Shown piece by piece: positions 12,701-26,213 of a stretch of DNA of 64,000 nucleotides. The translations under genes and the position numbers were made by a program. The notes beneath the pieces are model-generated. The model was given only the letters and a program-made list of their open reading frames with translations. It made no database searches and was not told the DNA's origin. The stretch is from positions 39,197 through 103,196 of the forward strand of contig DF237268.1 in NCBI GenBank assembly GCA_000708835.1. The letters are read 5' to 3'. The DNA is from Klebsormidium nitens (lineage: Eukaryota; Streptophyta; Klebsormidiophyceae; Klebsormidiales; Klebsormidiaceae). Every line of letters starts with the position of its first letter. Position 1 is the stretch's first letter.

Positions 12701-15700
12701 ACGATCTGGGAAGTCCCGTTTAGACCTCCCCTTGATGTGGCACGTGGGCATGGCCTACCAGGAAGAAGACGGCGGTCCCCACAGCGAGGCGGCGCAGGCC
12801 TTGGTGCCACTTGGACATGCCCAGGTTGGGCCAGTACACGTCGCGCGGCTCTGGCGCCCACGACGTGATCCACAGCTGCGCCACCCGCAAGCACCCGCAC
12901 ACCGTCAGCGCAAAGGCCGGCTGATGATATGCCGTTGATGTGAAGCAAAAAGGAGTCACTGGGCATGGACTGGCGCACCAATGCTTGACTGTTCAGAAGC
13001 AGTGAGCCGGCTTCAAAAGCCCTTGATGGCCCGAACTCCAACTTTACTAACGCTAGCATCTCGTTACAAAAGTGGTCTTTTTTATCGGCTTACATGTTGC
13101 CATTTTATACATGCTGACATATGTATGTTGCCGTCATTCTGACCTGGGGGTTCTTCGAAACCTGCGTTTGCGCCGCCACGGCTGCCCCCCAGCGGTTGCG
13201 GAACGTGACGAAGGCGGCATTGACAACGCGCTTCTGGCTGCTTTGAATGATGCCGGACTCCGTGGCCGCCTCCTCCCGCAGCTGCGACAGTTCCCTGGAG
13301 GACACAATTGGCCTAAAATCAGGAGACCCAGGACGGCTGGTGATGGGAGGGTGATTGAGACAACTTACTTCTTATGCTTTTCGAGCCCAGATAATCCACC
13401 TTGGGGATTGCTCTTGATCAAGGAGAACGTGAGGGGGGCTTTAGGAAAACTTCGGATGCGGAGGTGGTCAATATTGGAGTTGGAATTCTCCCAGACCAAC
13501 ACTCAAACAGCTATGATCCTTCAATGCAATCGCACTCTAAATTAGCCAGTAGTCCGTCCATTTGCTGGGCACGTTTCGAAGCCGGCGCCTCACTTTTCGT
13601 AGAAGTCGATGGAGTCGACTTTGGGCCCCCGCAGCCCCAGGAAGCCCGTCCGGTGCATGGGTCGCCCCTTGCGCGGCTTGCGCTCCATCTTGATGCGCAG
13701 CGCGTCCACCTTGTTGGCTGCAACCGCACCACACGCCGCAGTTAGCCTTCCAGCATCGTGCCAAGCAGGGGCTGACTTTCGCGGGTTTGCTCTGCACTCT
13801 GATTCGACTACTAAGCCTTGCGGCTCCGCTCCTGTTGCGTGCAAAACGAGAGGAGGTGTTTGCAGTCTCTTCGAATTGATCAACAGCACTCTACCTTGTG
13901 CAGCAACGAGGTTGTAAAAGGAGCTGCTTTTGGGAGTATGCAAGTGGAGCACGGGGCCGCAGCCCACCTGTTTTGTCTCTCTTGTTGACGAGCGCCCAGA
14001 GCGGGTTGGCATTGATGACGACGTTGTGCGCGAAGTAGATGTCCGGGTACTGCACCCGGAAGTAGCGCGCCACGCGCTGGCTCATCGTCTCTGACGACTG
14101 TGCGTCCACCTTCGGGATCTGAAAGCGCCAAGGAATGTGAAGGGGCCTTGTTCAGAGCCCTTGACCTTGAAAGCAGGGATTGAGCCGCCTCGTGTCGCTG
14201 CTGAAGCAACAGAAGCATTGCATACAGCAAGCTCCCCTTTTCAAACTCAACTCGCAATTCTTGAACCCAACCTACCGAGTTGGCCAAGCAAGATCGAGCA
14301 CTATGTGACCATACCAATTGTACACTTCTTCGAGTTGCAACAAGCCCGTGTTTGGGCAGTCCATGCAACACGTGCGCACCTCGGTGGTGAGGACAGTGAA
14401 CTGGTCGGGCTGGGGCTGCAGGTCCGCCATGTAGCCCAGGCGCAGCCGTGTGATGTACTCGTACTCCTGCAGTGGGGGGCGCGCAAGCACAGGTTGAAAC
14501 CAGGGGAGAGGCGCCCACAATCTGCTCGATAGCAAGAATGCAGAACAGAAACCGATCCCAAATCGAGAGGGATGCGCAACCGAGTAGCAGAAGCAAGAAA
14601 TCGCAGGCGGTCAAGCCAGCAGTGTGGAAGCCAGCTTGAAGCGACCGGGGTCAGGCCAGGCAAGGGGCTTACTTTCCAGAGGCAGTAGTACGCCCAAAAG
14701 GCAAACATGTAGGCGGAAAGGAGGTGCGCCCACATCCTGCGGCACAGAAGCAGAGCTTTGGTTGAGAAATCGGACTTTGATTGCTGTCGTCGCAGAAGGA
14801 ATCAGAGGTCAAGGAAGTAGCACGAAAACAACAACGAGACCTCTCTTTTGAGACCTCTCTTTCGTGAAGAACATGCCCCAGGCCCTCACCGGCTCACCTA
14901 TCGGACCTGTCCTGCACGTTGGACAGGCTCAGCTGATCCACTGCGCTAAAGCTGGACTTGGGGTTGACCGCATGCTGCTGCCTGTGTAAACGGTGAGCAC
15001 CCGATTCATCGCACCATTTGTGCAAAGCAATTTGTGCTGCAGTAGAGCAGGAATTTCACAACGGGGGCTGGCACGAGGAGTGGGGGGCAGGGGCAAGGAG
15101 ACACAAAGCAGAAGGGTAAGTGGGGCAAGTATGCGCCAAGCATGTCACAGCAGCATGCCGTAAGAGAGCCAGCCTGGTCTCACTGGACGTTGTTATCCGT
15201 CTTGTTGATGGGGATGAGTACGATAGCACCCCACAGAGCCATGGGGAACAGCATCTTCATGCTGGCCACACAAACAGCAAGAGACGCAGGGTCAGGCTTC
15301 GAGTCCTGTATATCTTTTTTCAACTGTACAGTTTTATCAAGTGGAGGTCGCCCTCAGCTGATGCAACTCGTTCTAAGTGGCGGCCCTAGATTGCGATGAG
15401 CCGACTGACTTTGTGTACCCTCATGTACTCTCTGGTCTGACTAAGTGCGATGGGAGGAATGCTTACTGAAAGTGGGCTGGTTTTGAAATATGATATGCAG
15501 AGTCAAGAGGGGTGCAACAAACAAGGACACCAGACTGTGCCATCAATGGTCCAATGCACTACTTTTTCCACAATCATACATGTATAATCACCTGAAAAAG
15601 AAGACGCGCAGCACCACCACCTGGGCAACAAGAACAAACTAAAAGTCAGTTGAGGCTGCCAAGATCATGGAAGCAGCAAAATCATTTGACGGCAGGCAAT

Positions 15701-16183
15701 CTTTTGATCAACAATGCCTGACAAGAAGCATGAGTCCCAGAGTGCCCCTCACCGCGTCGAGGCCGGCTGTAGCAATGAGCTCCTCCTCGGGCATCTTGAG
15801 TGCCCCGTGCAGCCAGTCCAGCAGCCGCAGGTTCAGCATGAAGCGCTCCAGGCCCGTCTTGCCCGTCTCCTTGAACTTGCTGGGGTCGCGCTGCACGCAA
15901 GGGAGACACCACTCTCACAATGCAGACAGGAGAAGCATCCCTGCACAAAATGGACCGCCAGTCCGATGCCCACCTGGGGGCACCCTGCAATATTTGCAGA
16001 GCTGACAGCATTCCGTGTAGCAGCTAGTGTGAAGCATACTGCCCTCACCTGGAGGAGTGCGGGGAAGTAGACGCGCGTGTTGATGGGCATCTTGATGGCC
16101 ACGCTGTAGGCCGCAATGAAGATGGTGGCCAGCCCCAGGTTGATGCCCGCAGCCACGCCCAGGTTCTCCAGGTCGCTGCCCAT
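9720..16183 (-). CDS. OSCA/CSC1-like hyperosmolality-gated (mechanosensitive) cation channel
   Basis: Seventeen minus-strand exons: 16049..16183, 15753..15890, 15592..15620, 15184..15261, 14898..14981, 14673..14736, 14380..14466, 13968..14118, 13594..13717, 13144..13294, 12759..12875, 12418..12515, 11909..12074, 11309..11593, 10926..11020, 10295..10550, 9720..10019. They give 785 residues, close to plant OSCA length (about 770). The N-terminal helix (GVAAGINLGLA) and VYFPALL match the first membrane segment of the family. QFTVLTTE, AFVTFRNRWGAAVAAQTQ and WAPEPRDVYWPNL are classic OSCA signatures. The pore-side helices of the DUF221 core follow (GFVSGFLPGLVLKLFL, NVFFGSILTG, YIMVDGWAGFP, YVVYKNQIINVYE). 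The C-terminal tail is Ser/Pro-rich and probably cytosolic. Family members are dimeric stretch- and osmolarity-gated cation channels of the plasma membrane or endomembranes. The start at 16183 has a strong ACCATGG context. Confidence 0.93.
11626..11707. repeat. 41-bp tandem duplication in an OSCA intron
   Basis: Two adjacent 41-base copies (11626-11666 and 11667-11707) differ at a single base. They lie in the intron between OSCA exons 13 and 14. This looks like a recent slippage or duplication event. Confidence 0.85.
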
Positions 16184-17142
16184 GGTGCACGCCAAGCACA
16201 GCAAACGGGCAACGAAAATGGTGTGGCAGACTCTACTTTTCAGTCTACAAGGTTCTACAAGTCGCTGAGCTTACAAGCTACAGAAGCATCGCATCCCTCA
16301 AACTCAATTTTTGCAGCAACAAGCAACCCCACAGCTGATGCGCCACAGATATGTGTTAATGCCAAGACGGTCTGCTTGTACATCAATCACTCTCAACTAC
16401 CTATAAAACTTCCACGCTTTCCCCTGAGGACCTCTACTCCTAAAGGTTCAGACTATCTACACAGGGTACCAGACAAAACCGATTGGAATGCAGCCTCCGC
16501 CTGCCAAGCCATCCCAACGCCATAATGCCATCAGCCGCCAAGGCTGCACACGGGTGTTGGAACAATGTCTTTTACCTTATACTGTATACTGGCATGGGGC
16601 ATTGCAATGAGGTTCCAAAGCCTAGGGCAAAGGCGCTCCCCCTAGCTGTAGCCGCTCGATCATGCAGCAGTTACAGTAGGTAGCTGGCAAACCCCCCATG
16701 ATGATGTACCCCCATGTACCCCCATGATGATGTATGTGACAGATTGGTGCCAGTTGTCGTTGCCTGGGAGTCGGCATCGGAGGAAAATTCAGATTCTCAG
16801 AATCCAAAATGGTCTACACGTGGAGCTTGGGATCCTTTTCATCCACACATTTTGACCTTGAAATCCGGAATGGTTGACATGTCAGCACCGGGGCACACGC
16901 AAATTCGGCGCGCCCCCTGCCTAACAGTACAGGCCTCTGCCAATGCCATACTTGAACCGGCCGGTGGCTGCTTGCATCAGATTCAAATTGGCTTGCAAGA
17001 GAGGAGACGGCCCGGAGTCCGGACTCTAGTCCTAGACACACTGACAGCTAGGACTCGTCGGAGGACAGGACATTGGCAGGAGATACTGTGTTTCTCCGCA
17101 AGCTGCTAGTGCTGGGTCCCCTCGCTGCACAAGGACTCCACA
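16184..17142. other. Divergent intergenic region, OSCA / GPAT
   Basis: The 959 bases between two divergent start codons should contain both promoters and 5' UTRs. No ORF resembling a protein is seen. A CCCCCATG-type repeat lies at 16693-16734. Confidence 0.55.
16693..16734. repeat. C5-ATG direct repeats
   Basis: Three tandem units each begin CCCCCATG. The first and third share CCCCCATGATGATGTA and the middle one is shortened to CCCCCATGTA. This is a low-complexity slippage tract in the divergent promoter region. Confidence 0.7.
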
Positions 17143-20100
17143 ATGGCCTTGACAGCTTGCTGCCGTGTGGGAAGCATTTTCAAGCTGCCACTGGATATTG
17201 CCGCCAAGCAGTCGTGTTCGCAAAGACACTTCAAGACTTGCTCCGGTCCTATAAGCAGCCTAAGATTAGGCAGCATTGCATACCACCAAGGCCCCGCGGC
17301 ACAGTTCTTGCTGAGGCAAGTGCAGACTCCCGCGCACCATGTTGGTCACCATAATGTAGACAGTACTGGGCACACGACAAGAGCGGCAGAGCCCGCAGTC
17401 GCGAATGGAAAGCCAGCTCACACAAAGTCCTTTCAAAATGTCAAAACGGAAGAAGGTGAGGCGGTTCTTTGTTGTGCAGATCAGCACCTTGGCTGAAGGA
17501 ACTCTGCCGATATTGGCCTTGGAGATGTCTAGTCCCTTGACAAGCAGGAACGTTGCTATGCCGACGACAACATCGCACATTGTGAAGGTTCAAGAAAGTC
17601 GCAATATGTCGTAGCTACGTAAGCAGTGAGAGCTCCTGTGAGCATCCGGCGATGGAAGACACTTCGAATGTCGATCACTGACTTTGTAGAGATTGATCTG
17701 CCGTCCTGGTCAAAGCGTTGTTTTCCTTCCAGAGTTGTTGGCTGGCATCCAAGCCGAGATTGCTGCCAAGCGGTTGCCCTCGCGGGCGGGCCCAGGAATG
17801 CAGCTGTTCTACAACAATTACAAGAAAGCGGTGAGGGGCAGGCTTGAGTGGGGTGGAGTCGAAGCACAGCCCACATTGCACAAGACGCGTCCCCCTTGAC
17901 AACATACACCCTTAGCCAGTGCAACAGGGACCATCTTGCAATGTGGTGCTTTTCGAGGGCTTGGGGTGGCCGTCGCCACCCCTTGGCAGCGAACATGCGA
18001 GCTCCGCTGTTCTGACACACCTGTCCTGCGTGCGCAGATGCTTAGCAGCGGGCGGCCGGATGCAGAAGAGACTGCAGTGCGTGTTATGTCTATGGTGTTT
18101 GACCGGATCATGGTCCAGTTCGAGGTGAGCCACAGTTCAACGGGGGCTTCGCACCTCAGCTGACTCGTTACAGCCGGGGATACCTTGCAACAGTGTAATT
18201 CCGCTCGAAGGCGGTCCTTGAACATGAATGTTCTTGTAGGACGCTGGCAGCATGCTGAAGCGCAGTACATCAGTGAACCTGGTCGGAAGCTTCTTCCAAT
18301 CCTGCGCAAATACCATTGCTGCAGGACCCATTCACATTCAATTCGCACCACCTTGCCATCAGAGAACCGTACGATTACTACCGCTTTGGCCAGGAGTATG
18401 TGGGGCCTCTCCTCAACTTCAGGTGGGTGGGTGTCACTGACCTAACATTCAGATCACTCAGATCCTCCAGCATCTCGGCATCTCCGCTGATGCTTCCGCC
18501 ACCCAATCTCGGTTTGTGTGAGGCAGAAACCATGTGAACTGAGATGAAGGAGACGGCACGTACTCTTGACACATGTTCGGAGCTTTCAGTGACTCACGAA
18601 CTCTTGACAAGCACCGTCTCCCTCAGCGCGACTGCACTGTTCTCCCCAGTCAAGTGTGTCAAAAGGAGTGGTACTTGCTGGGGGCCTTTGCTATTGTAAA
18701 TTCGCCCAACTTGCAACTCTGTTGTGCAGTGAGTCGTACTTGGGCAACCTGCACCTGTTTGATGCGATGGAGGAACAGCTACGAGCGGGCCACAACGTGG
18801 TGCTGCTGTCCAACCACCAGACGGAGGCAGACCCCGCCGTCATCGCACTGCTGCTGGAGCACTCCCACCCCTTCCTGGCTGAGAACCTGGTGAGGCGACC
18901 CCGTCCGGTGGCACCACTTGGCTAGAACTCCGACACCATGCACCTGGCATGGGGTTTCCGAAGATCATATTCTAGCCGAGGGGCCCTCGTCTGTGCACGA
19001 ACTAGGAAGTCGACCGGCGCTTGTTTAAAGCTAACTGTGCTGCGACGTTCGAAGTCGCTTTCAGAGCGGCAGCCTGCTCTTGCGTGTGCGCTTTCCAAGC
19101 CCTTGGACCTTCCTGGTGGGGCATATGACAAGTTTTCCAATCGGGTTTCATTTAGCAGGGACCCTTGTTCCACGTGCGGCTCCATTCTTCGACCGCGCGT
19201 GCTGTATTTGTTGCCTTAACTTGGGTCGAATGACAGCGCTCCTCAACGACGAATCAAGCACACCCGGAGCCACCTTTTGCAGACGTACGTTGCTGGTGAC
19301 CGCGTGGTACACGACCCTTTCGCCAAGCCCTTCAGCATGGGCAGGTACGACTCCTGCGCCACTCTACGAGCCAATTGTCAGCGCTCGACTCCAAGTTTCG
19401 GCAGGCTAGGATACATTGAACGGGGCACCCACTCTTCCAATCGGCATACGCTTTTGTTAAGTCGTCTTACCGTACTTGTCACATCAGCCACGAGGACTCC
19501 TTTCGATTGCACGAAGTCTCCAATATCGTTGAGTATTTCCCGCTAGGCTGCATTGAGTGGGATGCGTGCTCTGATGCGTCGCGTGGTGTCGGCAGGAACC
19601 TGCTGTGCGTGTACTCCAAGAAGCACATCAACGACGTCCCCGAGCTGGCCGCCGAGAAGACCAAGGCCAACCGGCGCACCCTCGTTGAGATGGCCCGCCT
19701 CTTCAAGTGAGCGCCCGGCCGGCCTCGTCGCACTCGTCTCTGCGTTCGTTCTGACAGCAGATTGCTGCCTCGAAGAGCATCGACATAGTGACACTGGAAG
19801 GTTCGTGCAGAAAGAAGGGACGAAGCATGCGATGAAGCTTAAAGTGTGCCTGTTGCTTGCAGGGCGGGGGGACAATTCATTTGGATCGCTCCCAGTGGGG
19901 GCCGGGATCGACCAGACCCCGCCACAGGACAGTGGGTGCCGGTAAGCGCAGCGGACCTTACATTGGGGGGAAGTTTGCCGGTATACAGGCGACCCGGCAC
20001 GATCTGCACATCATGTCTGAGAATCTTCCACGGAAATATTTAGCTGAGCTATTTCGGCCAAAATGGAATAGGTGCCTTAAGTTCTTTTTGAGTCCTTTGA

Positions 20101-21019
20101 TTCAGCACGTGGATTGAATGTATGTATGTGCAGGCCGCGTTTGACGACTCTTCGGTAGAGTTGATGCGGCGATTGTCCGACGACAGCCCCGTGCCCGGGC
20201 ACCTGTACCCGCTCGCCGTCCTGTGCCACGACATCATGCCGCCACCGCCCACGGTACGCGCCAGCCGCAACAAGGTCTTGTTGTACAAGGCATCAACGAG
20301 AACTGTGGACACTGGCGCATCAAGCTCGTCGTCATTGGGTGACTTTTCATTGCGTACCCGTGGTGACTCTGCAATGATCCATGCTCTGGATGTGCACGAT
20401 GGGGACGTCCTGCATTCTCGCGGCTGATGCGACCGTCGTGTGCGTGCTCGCGTGCAGCTGGACAAGGCGCTGGGCGAGCAGCGGATCACCAACTACCATG
20501 GGGTGGGCATGTCCGTGGGGCCGCAACTGCATTTCGAGGAGGTCTGTCAAGGGATCGAGGATAGAAAACAGGTGAGCCCTCAATCTTTTCCCTCTTGACT
20601 TTGAGGCCGTTACGTAACCCCGAGTGTGGCTCAAGATGTGGGCTCGGGACGTCTCGATCTCAGCATTTTCCTTCCAAGGGCATCTTTTTTCCCCACCAGA
20701 ACCCGGCCGTATTCTCCTCAGGAGCCAGCCTTGTGGAAGTGAGAAAACAAGCGGCACGCCACGGCAGGCAGCCAGTCGTGCAGGCGTGTGCCAGCTGGCC
20801 TAGCTGCGTGGGGGCCGTGGGGCAGCTGGCCTGATGCCGCACTCGTGCTGGATGCAGGCCCGTGCCGTCTACTCTGCCGCAGCGTTTGCCGCAGTGGAGG
20901 AGCAGTACAAGGTCCTCGAGGCGGCCGTGCACGGCAGCAAGGGCACCGCCTCGTCCACCGCGGCAGTGCGGCTGGAGCAACCCTGGAAAGTGGAAAAGGA
21001 CGCGGCCCTGGTCTCATGA
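17143..21019 (+). CDS. ATS1: Plastid glycerol-3-phosphate acyltransferase
   Basis: Exons: 17143..17455, 17733..17830, 18038..18124, 18325..18422, 18730..18889, 19283..19344, 19596..19706, 19863..19941, 20134..20253, 20458..20571, 20858..21019; 467 residues, against about 460 for plant ATS1. It transfers an acyl group from acyl-ACP to sn-1 of glycerol-3-phosphate, the first step of plastid glycerolipid synthesis. Residues 1 to about 95 form a Ser/Ala/basic transit peptide starting [14 protein letters not shown]. The soluble ATS1 helical domain follows ([18 protein letters not shown]). The acyltransferase block I is NHQTEADP (His228, Asp233). The later blocks are [32 protein letters not shown] and [11 protein letters not shown]. 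The ATG at 17143 (context ACAATGGC) opens a single exon through the transit peptide, so the start is well supported. The gene is divergent from the OSCA gene. Confidence 0.95.
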
Positions 21020-22857
21020 CGATTTCGGGCCACATGTAGGCGCAGGTGGCAGGCTGACGTAGTGACGCGCGCACAACCAGGTTTCACGTAGCATCAGGGT
21101 CAAGCGCTTGGCCACGGTACGAAAGCACAGACTGACGACACGTCACCCCTGCAATCTTGCAAGAAGCTTCGGAACTCTGGTCGAAGCTGCTTGAGGCTGA
21201 TGCCTCAAGACAATCCTTTGGTTACCTTCGGAAAGCAGTCGGGCTGGGCTGGGTCGGGGCCGCCCTTGCCTGGCACGTTATATGCACTATTGAGATATGC
21301 ACAATTCGTGACGCATCACTGATAGGTCGAAACGATCGAGGATCAGATCTGGACAATCCGCTTGTTAATGCGCAGGTGGTAAGCCTGAAGTGAGTCTAAT
21401 CAACCAAAAGTGATCATTGAATTTTGAGAGTTGCCAGTCATTCAGATCTGGTTTGAAACCATTCTTTGGTACTGTGGGTCAGTGCAAGGTGAGCTAGCTA
21501 AAGACTTCCGCTAAAATGCCATCACGTGAGTCAGTGCATGGCAAAAAAGTTCCCCCTGCTCTCAGTCCAACCGTCAACGATTCAATTCGGCATGTATCAT
21601 GTGTGGCCACACCGGACCTAGTTCAAGACCTACATTGCAACTCAGTGACAAACTTTTGTATTATATCTCGCTAAGCGGCTGTCAACTGCTCACAGTGCCG
21701 GGCCAGGCCATTTTAAAGCATCATATATGGCCTGCGGATCGTCTTGACGCATCATTGGCCGCGTGCAATGTCGTTGTATGGCAGACGCAATGTACACTGA
21801 CCATTGTAGTACGTGATGGTCACTAGCCGGATGGACGTGCCTCAGTGATCATAGATGTACACAGAGCTGCCCCGTCCCCGGGCCCATGCATGCGCCCTCG
21901 TTGCCCATGCCTGGCCGGATGATCCATATGTGGAAACGGAAATATGCAGAGCTAGGCCCGCGTGCCAGCAGGTGACCCATAGGTAGCGGCCAGAATTGGG
22001 TTGAAGTATACTAACGCGTTGGCGCTGGCCGCCGGCTCGACATAATCAAAAGTGAGTAGCTCAATTCATGATGCGCAACGTACCATGCATGGAAAGAGCG
22101 TACATTGTTATTGAATTACATACCCGGCGGGCGCGGCCAGCGCGCGCGCCGCGGTCGACGGCATGTGAACCGTATGCATGCGGCATGCCATGAGCCTGCC
22201 GCATGTGCTCATGATAATCCGACAGCTATATAGAATTGAGACTGTATGGCAATTCAATTGACTACATTTATTCCGCCGGTACCTCCTGCCCACTAGACAG
22301 CCTGAATTTCGTCAAGGTTTAAAAACTCCATGTATACGCAAAAGCAAGCTCTAAACAGTCTACAATTTAGACCGTCCTGACCGGGTATATAGGATGCAAA
22401 ACAACATATTCCAAGCATGTGAGATCGACCTGCATTTGATTATGCATGAAATGGCGCACCCACGTTGGGCAGCAAGGTCGGAACCGGTGATTGAACAGCT
22501 TTCAAGTTCCATCATGACCTTGTCAAGTAGTTTCTTTGATTCAGCAATGACTGTATCTGCCTCGAACAACATAGACTGGTAACTAGCAAAGAAAGCAACA
22601 TGTTTGCTTGTGCCCGAGTTAATCTGGTTCAACTATGTCCACCTTGCTTCGTTGGTACTATACCAGTCCTACACTATGATTGTGATCAGGTACAACGGTC
22701 GGTTAACTGGTCGCATGCCCGCATGCACAACTTAAGAGAGCAATCTCTAAGCATGGAACTGATGTCATTTGAGCAATCTCTCTTGCTATTCAGTGACCAC
22801 TCCTTGATGTGTTCCAGAATCTGCGTAAACTTATCCCGATTGTCTGTACTAATGGGC
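21020..22857. other. Intergenic, convergent 3' ends
   Basis: This region lies between the GPAT stop and the stop of the oxygenase gene on the other strand. From about 21400 it turns AT-rich with many short GCATGC-type palindromes. A minus-strand ORF of 90 residues at 22360-22632 (contains FEADTVIAESKKLLDK) has a coiled-coil look but no recognisable family and no clear ATG. I treat it as unproven. Confidence 0.5.
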
Positions 22858-24727
22858 TCACTCGAAAACAACATCCGACCGCAGCACGTACTTGACTCCT
22901 TGCTTGACCTCCCTGGCCTCATGCAAAAGGCATCTGTCCCCATGGACATGCAGCAAAGCAAGGCCAGTTTCTGGGGCCACCTGCAAACATTTGTTAAAAC
23001 AAGCTAGATGATCCTCGCAATTCGACCCTGCTAGGAGGAAACGGAATGGCCTAAGCCTTTCTGTCCTGAGAATACGTAGTCATGTTGAGGCATCGAGTCT
23101 CCAAAGCAGCATTCTCAAGGTAATTCGTTCCTTTTTGTATTAAGCCTTGTGCACGACATGTCAAAGTCGACCATCTTGCTCCAAAGGACGTACCTTGGCC
23201 ACTTGTACTCCTCTTCGTCCATAGAAGACTGTCTCTCCTCCTTTTAGTGCTTCCTTCTCTGGGGCCGTCGTCCTCCCTCCCGAAAGATAGACAAGTAGTG
23301 TATACCCAGTATAGAGGCCACGATCGACTCGAACACTCTCGTCTACGTGCTTGCCGAATTTTTGCCCCTTCTCATACTTGTATATGCGCACTGCAACACC
23401 ACAATTGATGACCAGGGTCCATGTGTAGGCATGTTCTAGAACTGTATCGTCCCTTCACACAAGCACGATGTAATCACAACCGTCACAATGGTCATCTAGA
23501 CGAATCAGACTCTGGTGCAAGCTTTACTGAGACATGATATGAAGCAGAAGAACTTTGAGAGCAATCAATCCGAATGTGCTTACCGTTAGGATTGAATTTG
23601 CTGGGCCATTTGCCTTCTATCTGCAGTGATGGCGCTGTGCATTGTGAGACTTCGTAGCCAGTGTCCCTGTCATGATGACCTGGCCAAGGAGATGTCAATC
23701 TCGTTGTGTCTTCGACAGGTGTACGTGAGTTGAAAAAACAAGCTTTTAGTAGCAAGACAAGTGCGCCAGCACGCTGAGTCGAAATGGTACTCACCTGTAG
23801 TAGTTTGACAAGCAAAGAGCCTAAACCGCTGTCCCAGATGCTCTGCGCTAAGTCTGCATCCTCCACAGCAAGCCTTCCGTTGTCTCTGTAAGCCTGTACG
23901 CACAACCAGCTGCATAAAAGCCCTGCAGTGCCTTTTATTTGCTTATTTACGAGTTAAAGGGCGGCTACCAACCTTCCAACAGCAACATGCATTCAAGTAC
24001 CTACAATGAGAGAAATTTCTCTTCAACTTTGACCCCAGAGTAAACAACAAACGGTGCCAAAAGGAAACTTACTGCCACCAGTACTGAGTGTCACGTTGGT
24101 AACTGGGCTCTCGACGCCTGGCTTTGGCCTTGGGCTGGGCTTCTGTGTAAGCGGCGCCAAGAGAATGAAGCACAGTGGATGCCGGAAGCTTTCAAGGTTG
24201 GTAAGACAAAATAAATATAGGAAAAAGGTGGTGGGACAACCAGTGCAGTTGCCACCACTAGTGACCATCACCTCTCCAAACTTTGGACCCCGGCTGCCTT
24301 GATGCTGGAAGCGTCTAGTTTCAGCTGCCTCCACAAACCTGTGGCACTCCGCTTCTGAGAAGACTCCTTGAACAGTGAAGAGATCCAATTTATCACCACC
24401 GCCTAGCACCGTCAATTGCGACCCCAAGCTAGCTTTCTTCGCAATGCTTGGCCATTCCACATCACCGGTGCCACCTTGAAGAAGTTCCGTACGTGACCGA
24501 TCTTCAGGTTTCCTTTGGAAGGCAGCTTTGCTGCCTACTCCGAGTTCCATTCTCCTATTCCTTGTTATTGTCCCCCCAATTGACCGCCTTGGCAATAATA
24601 CTCTCCAGAATATTGTTTCAACAGGATTTGGATGGCATCTACCACCGTCAAAAGCACAGCTGGCCCAAACGAGATTGGCAGGACGACTGCTACAAGTGGC
24701 CCCACCAGCCCTTAGCATCCGTCTCAT
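22858..24727 (-). CDS. 2-oxoglutarate/Fe(II)-dependent oxygenase (prolyl-4-hydroxylase-like domain)
   Basis: Minus-strand exons: 24272..24727, 23795..23893, 23584..23620, 23194..23390, 22858..22980; 303 residues. The C-terminal half is a double-stranded beta-helix oxygenase domain: AYRDNGRL, NPNVRIYKYEKGQ, then the iron ligands KHVDES (His212, Asp214) and the distal His283 in CLLHEAREVKQGVK, with Lys293 placed to bind 2-oxoglutarate. The N-terminal 70 residues are basic and hydroxylated without acidic runs, as in a plastid or mitochondrial targeting peptide. This sub-family of plants and algae is mostly uncharacterised. Hydroxylation of a protein or small substrate is expected, but the substrate is unknown. 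The start is the ATG at 24727; a second ATG lies three codons on. It is divergent from the glucosidase gene at 26214. Confidence 0.88.
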
Positions 24728-26213
24728 GCTGACCAAGGGGACATAATAGATGAGTCGCGTATGCAGGCAAAATAAGAGCCTGCCCGAGGAGCGAATCGGC
24801 CGAAAGGTCGTGCATGGGTTCAACTTCAAGTCGCGGCAACTAGGACCTATTTAATACTTAAATTATGTTAAATAGCAGTCCCGGTTCTCCGCTGATGAGG
24901 CCGGTACATATGCTCAGACGGTACCCGGGTACCCCATTTTCCGAGGAGCAGGTCGGTCGCGGGCCGCGGCCGCCCTGCCCATCTTGTACGCCCACCGCGC
25001 GGCCGCTGGGCGAGGCCTGAAGAACAACAAGTATGACGTCGGATCAATGCGAAAGTGCCAAGTGTCACTCTTTCTTCTAAAACGGTACCGGCCGCCAAGT
25101 GAGATACTTAGGTCGGTCCTAGGCTGACCGACGCCTGCTTGCCAGCGGCAATACCTCGTCTCATGTGACCCGGTTTGCGGAAAGGTGCGTACCGGCTCGA
25201 CGACCTACACATCAATAATGATCACATGGTGAAGGACGGCCTCCGCATTGGCTCAGCATGCTCTGGCTGGGATTCAGGTCGCTAGCTTGCAAGAAGACGA
25301 GTCCGGAACGAGTTGTGCAACTGTGCCCCCAATTTTGCCCCCAATTCCTTCCAGATGCCTCCACTGTCAGATCTGCTAGCTTGCAGATACAGTAGTGCGT
25401 TCATTTTTCGATCTGCAGGCACCTGGCTGCGGGGAGCTCTTTTGTGCTGTAGGCGGACATCATTGTTCAGCTAGAGCTGCATGCAGCAGCCAGTTGAGTT
25501 GTGATCGGGGTTTGTTTTGCCGTGTTGAACCTGCTGGTTGAGATGCTCCGCGCTTGTACAATCCACAAAGGCCAGTGCAGTCCTTTCCCCAGCATACCTA
25601 AGGTTGCAGCATTACGTGCTGGGGATTACTGGCAGGCAGCTCTCCTTGCAACCCCTTTGCGCAACAAAGGAGCTAGCAGGTGGTGTGAGTTGTGGGGAAA
25701 TCAAAGCATCTTCTCTGGAACAAAATTGAGAAAAGCCGCTTACACAAAAGGGACCGAAGCAAGCGGTTTGCAAGGAAGCGTTCGCTGCACTTCTCTAGCA
25801 GAAGTCGAAAGAGTTGAAGGTGACTACTTCAATTTATGCTTTTCAAGACAGATCAGATTTGATTCTTGAGTTCTCTGATTCTGATGAACAATTCAGATTC
25901 CCATCTGAAATTGAGGATATATCGAGCGTGCAGTGACCAGTCAGTGATTGTGGCATACCCTGTTTGCACTCGTCTATGAATGCAGCTCTGAAGCCAATCA
26001 ATGAGAACTTCCTAAGTACACTAGAGCAGGCTGCATACGTTCTATGAAGCCAACTTGTGCATATGAGTATCACTGCAGGGGTGTAGCTGCTGAGATCGCT
26101 TGCATATCTGCCAGTTTCGGCCAGCACCAGAGTCAGGAGCTTGAGGGACAACCTATGCATCAACACCATTGAATCAGAATGATGCTCTCGCAGGAATTCC
26201 CTACACTTCTGGC
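24728..26213. other. Divergent intergenic region, oxygenase / heteroglycan glucosidase
   Basis: Both promoters should lie here. No recognisable coding exon is seen; a plus-strand ORF at 25501-25869 starts from GTG and matches no family I know. A GC-rich patch with NotI-like GCGGCCGC motifs is at 24955-25015. Confidence 0.5.

Noticed and set aside
22360-22632. Minus-strand ORF as a separate small gene
   Set aside because: No ATG near its start and no recognised family; it may be part of the oxygenase 3' UTR. Left unassigned.
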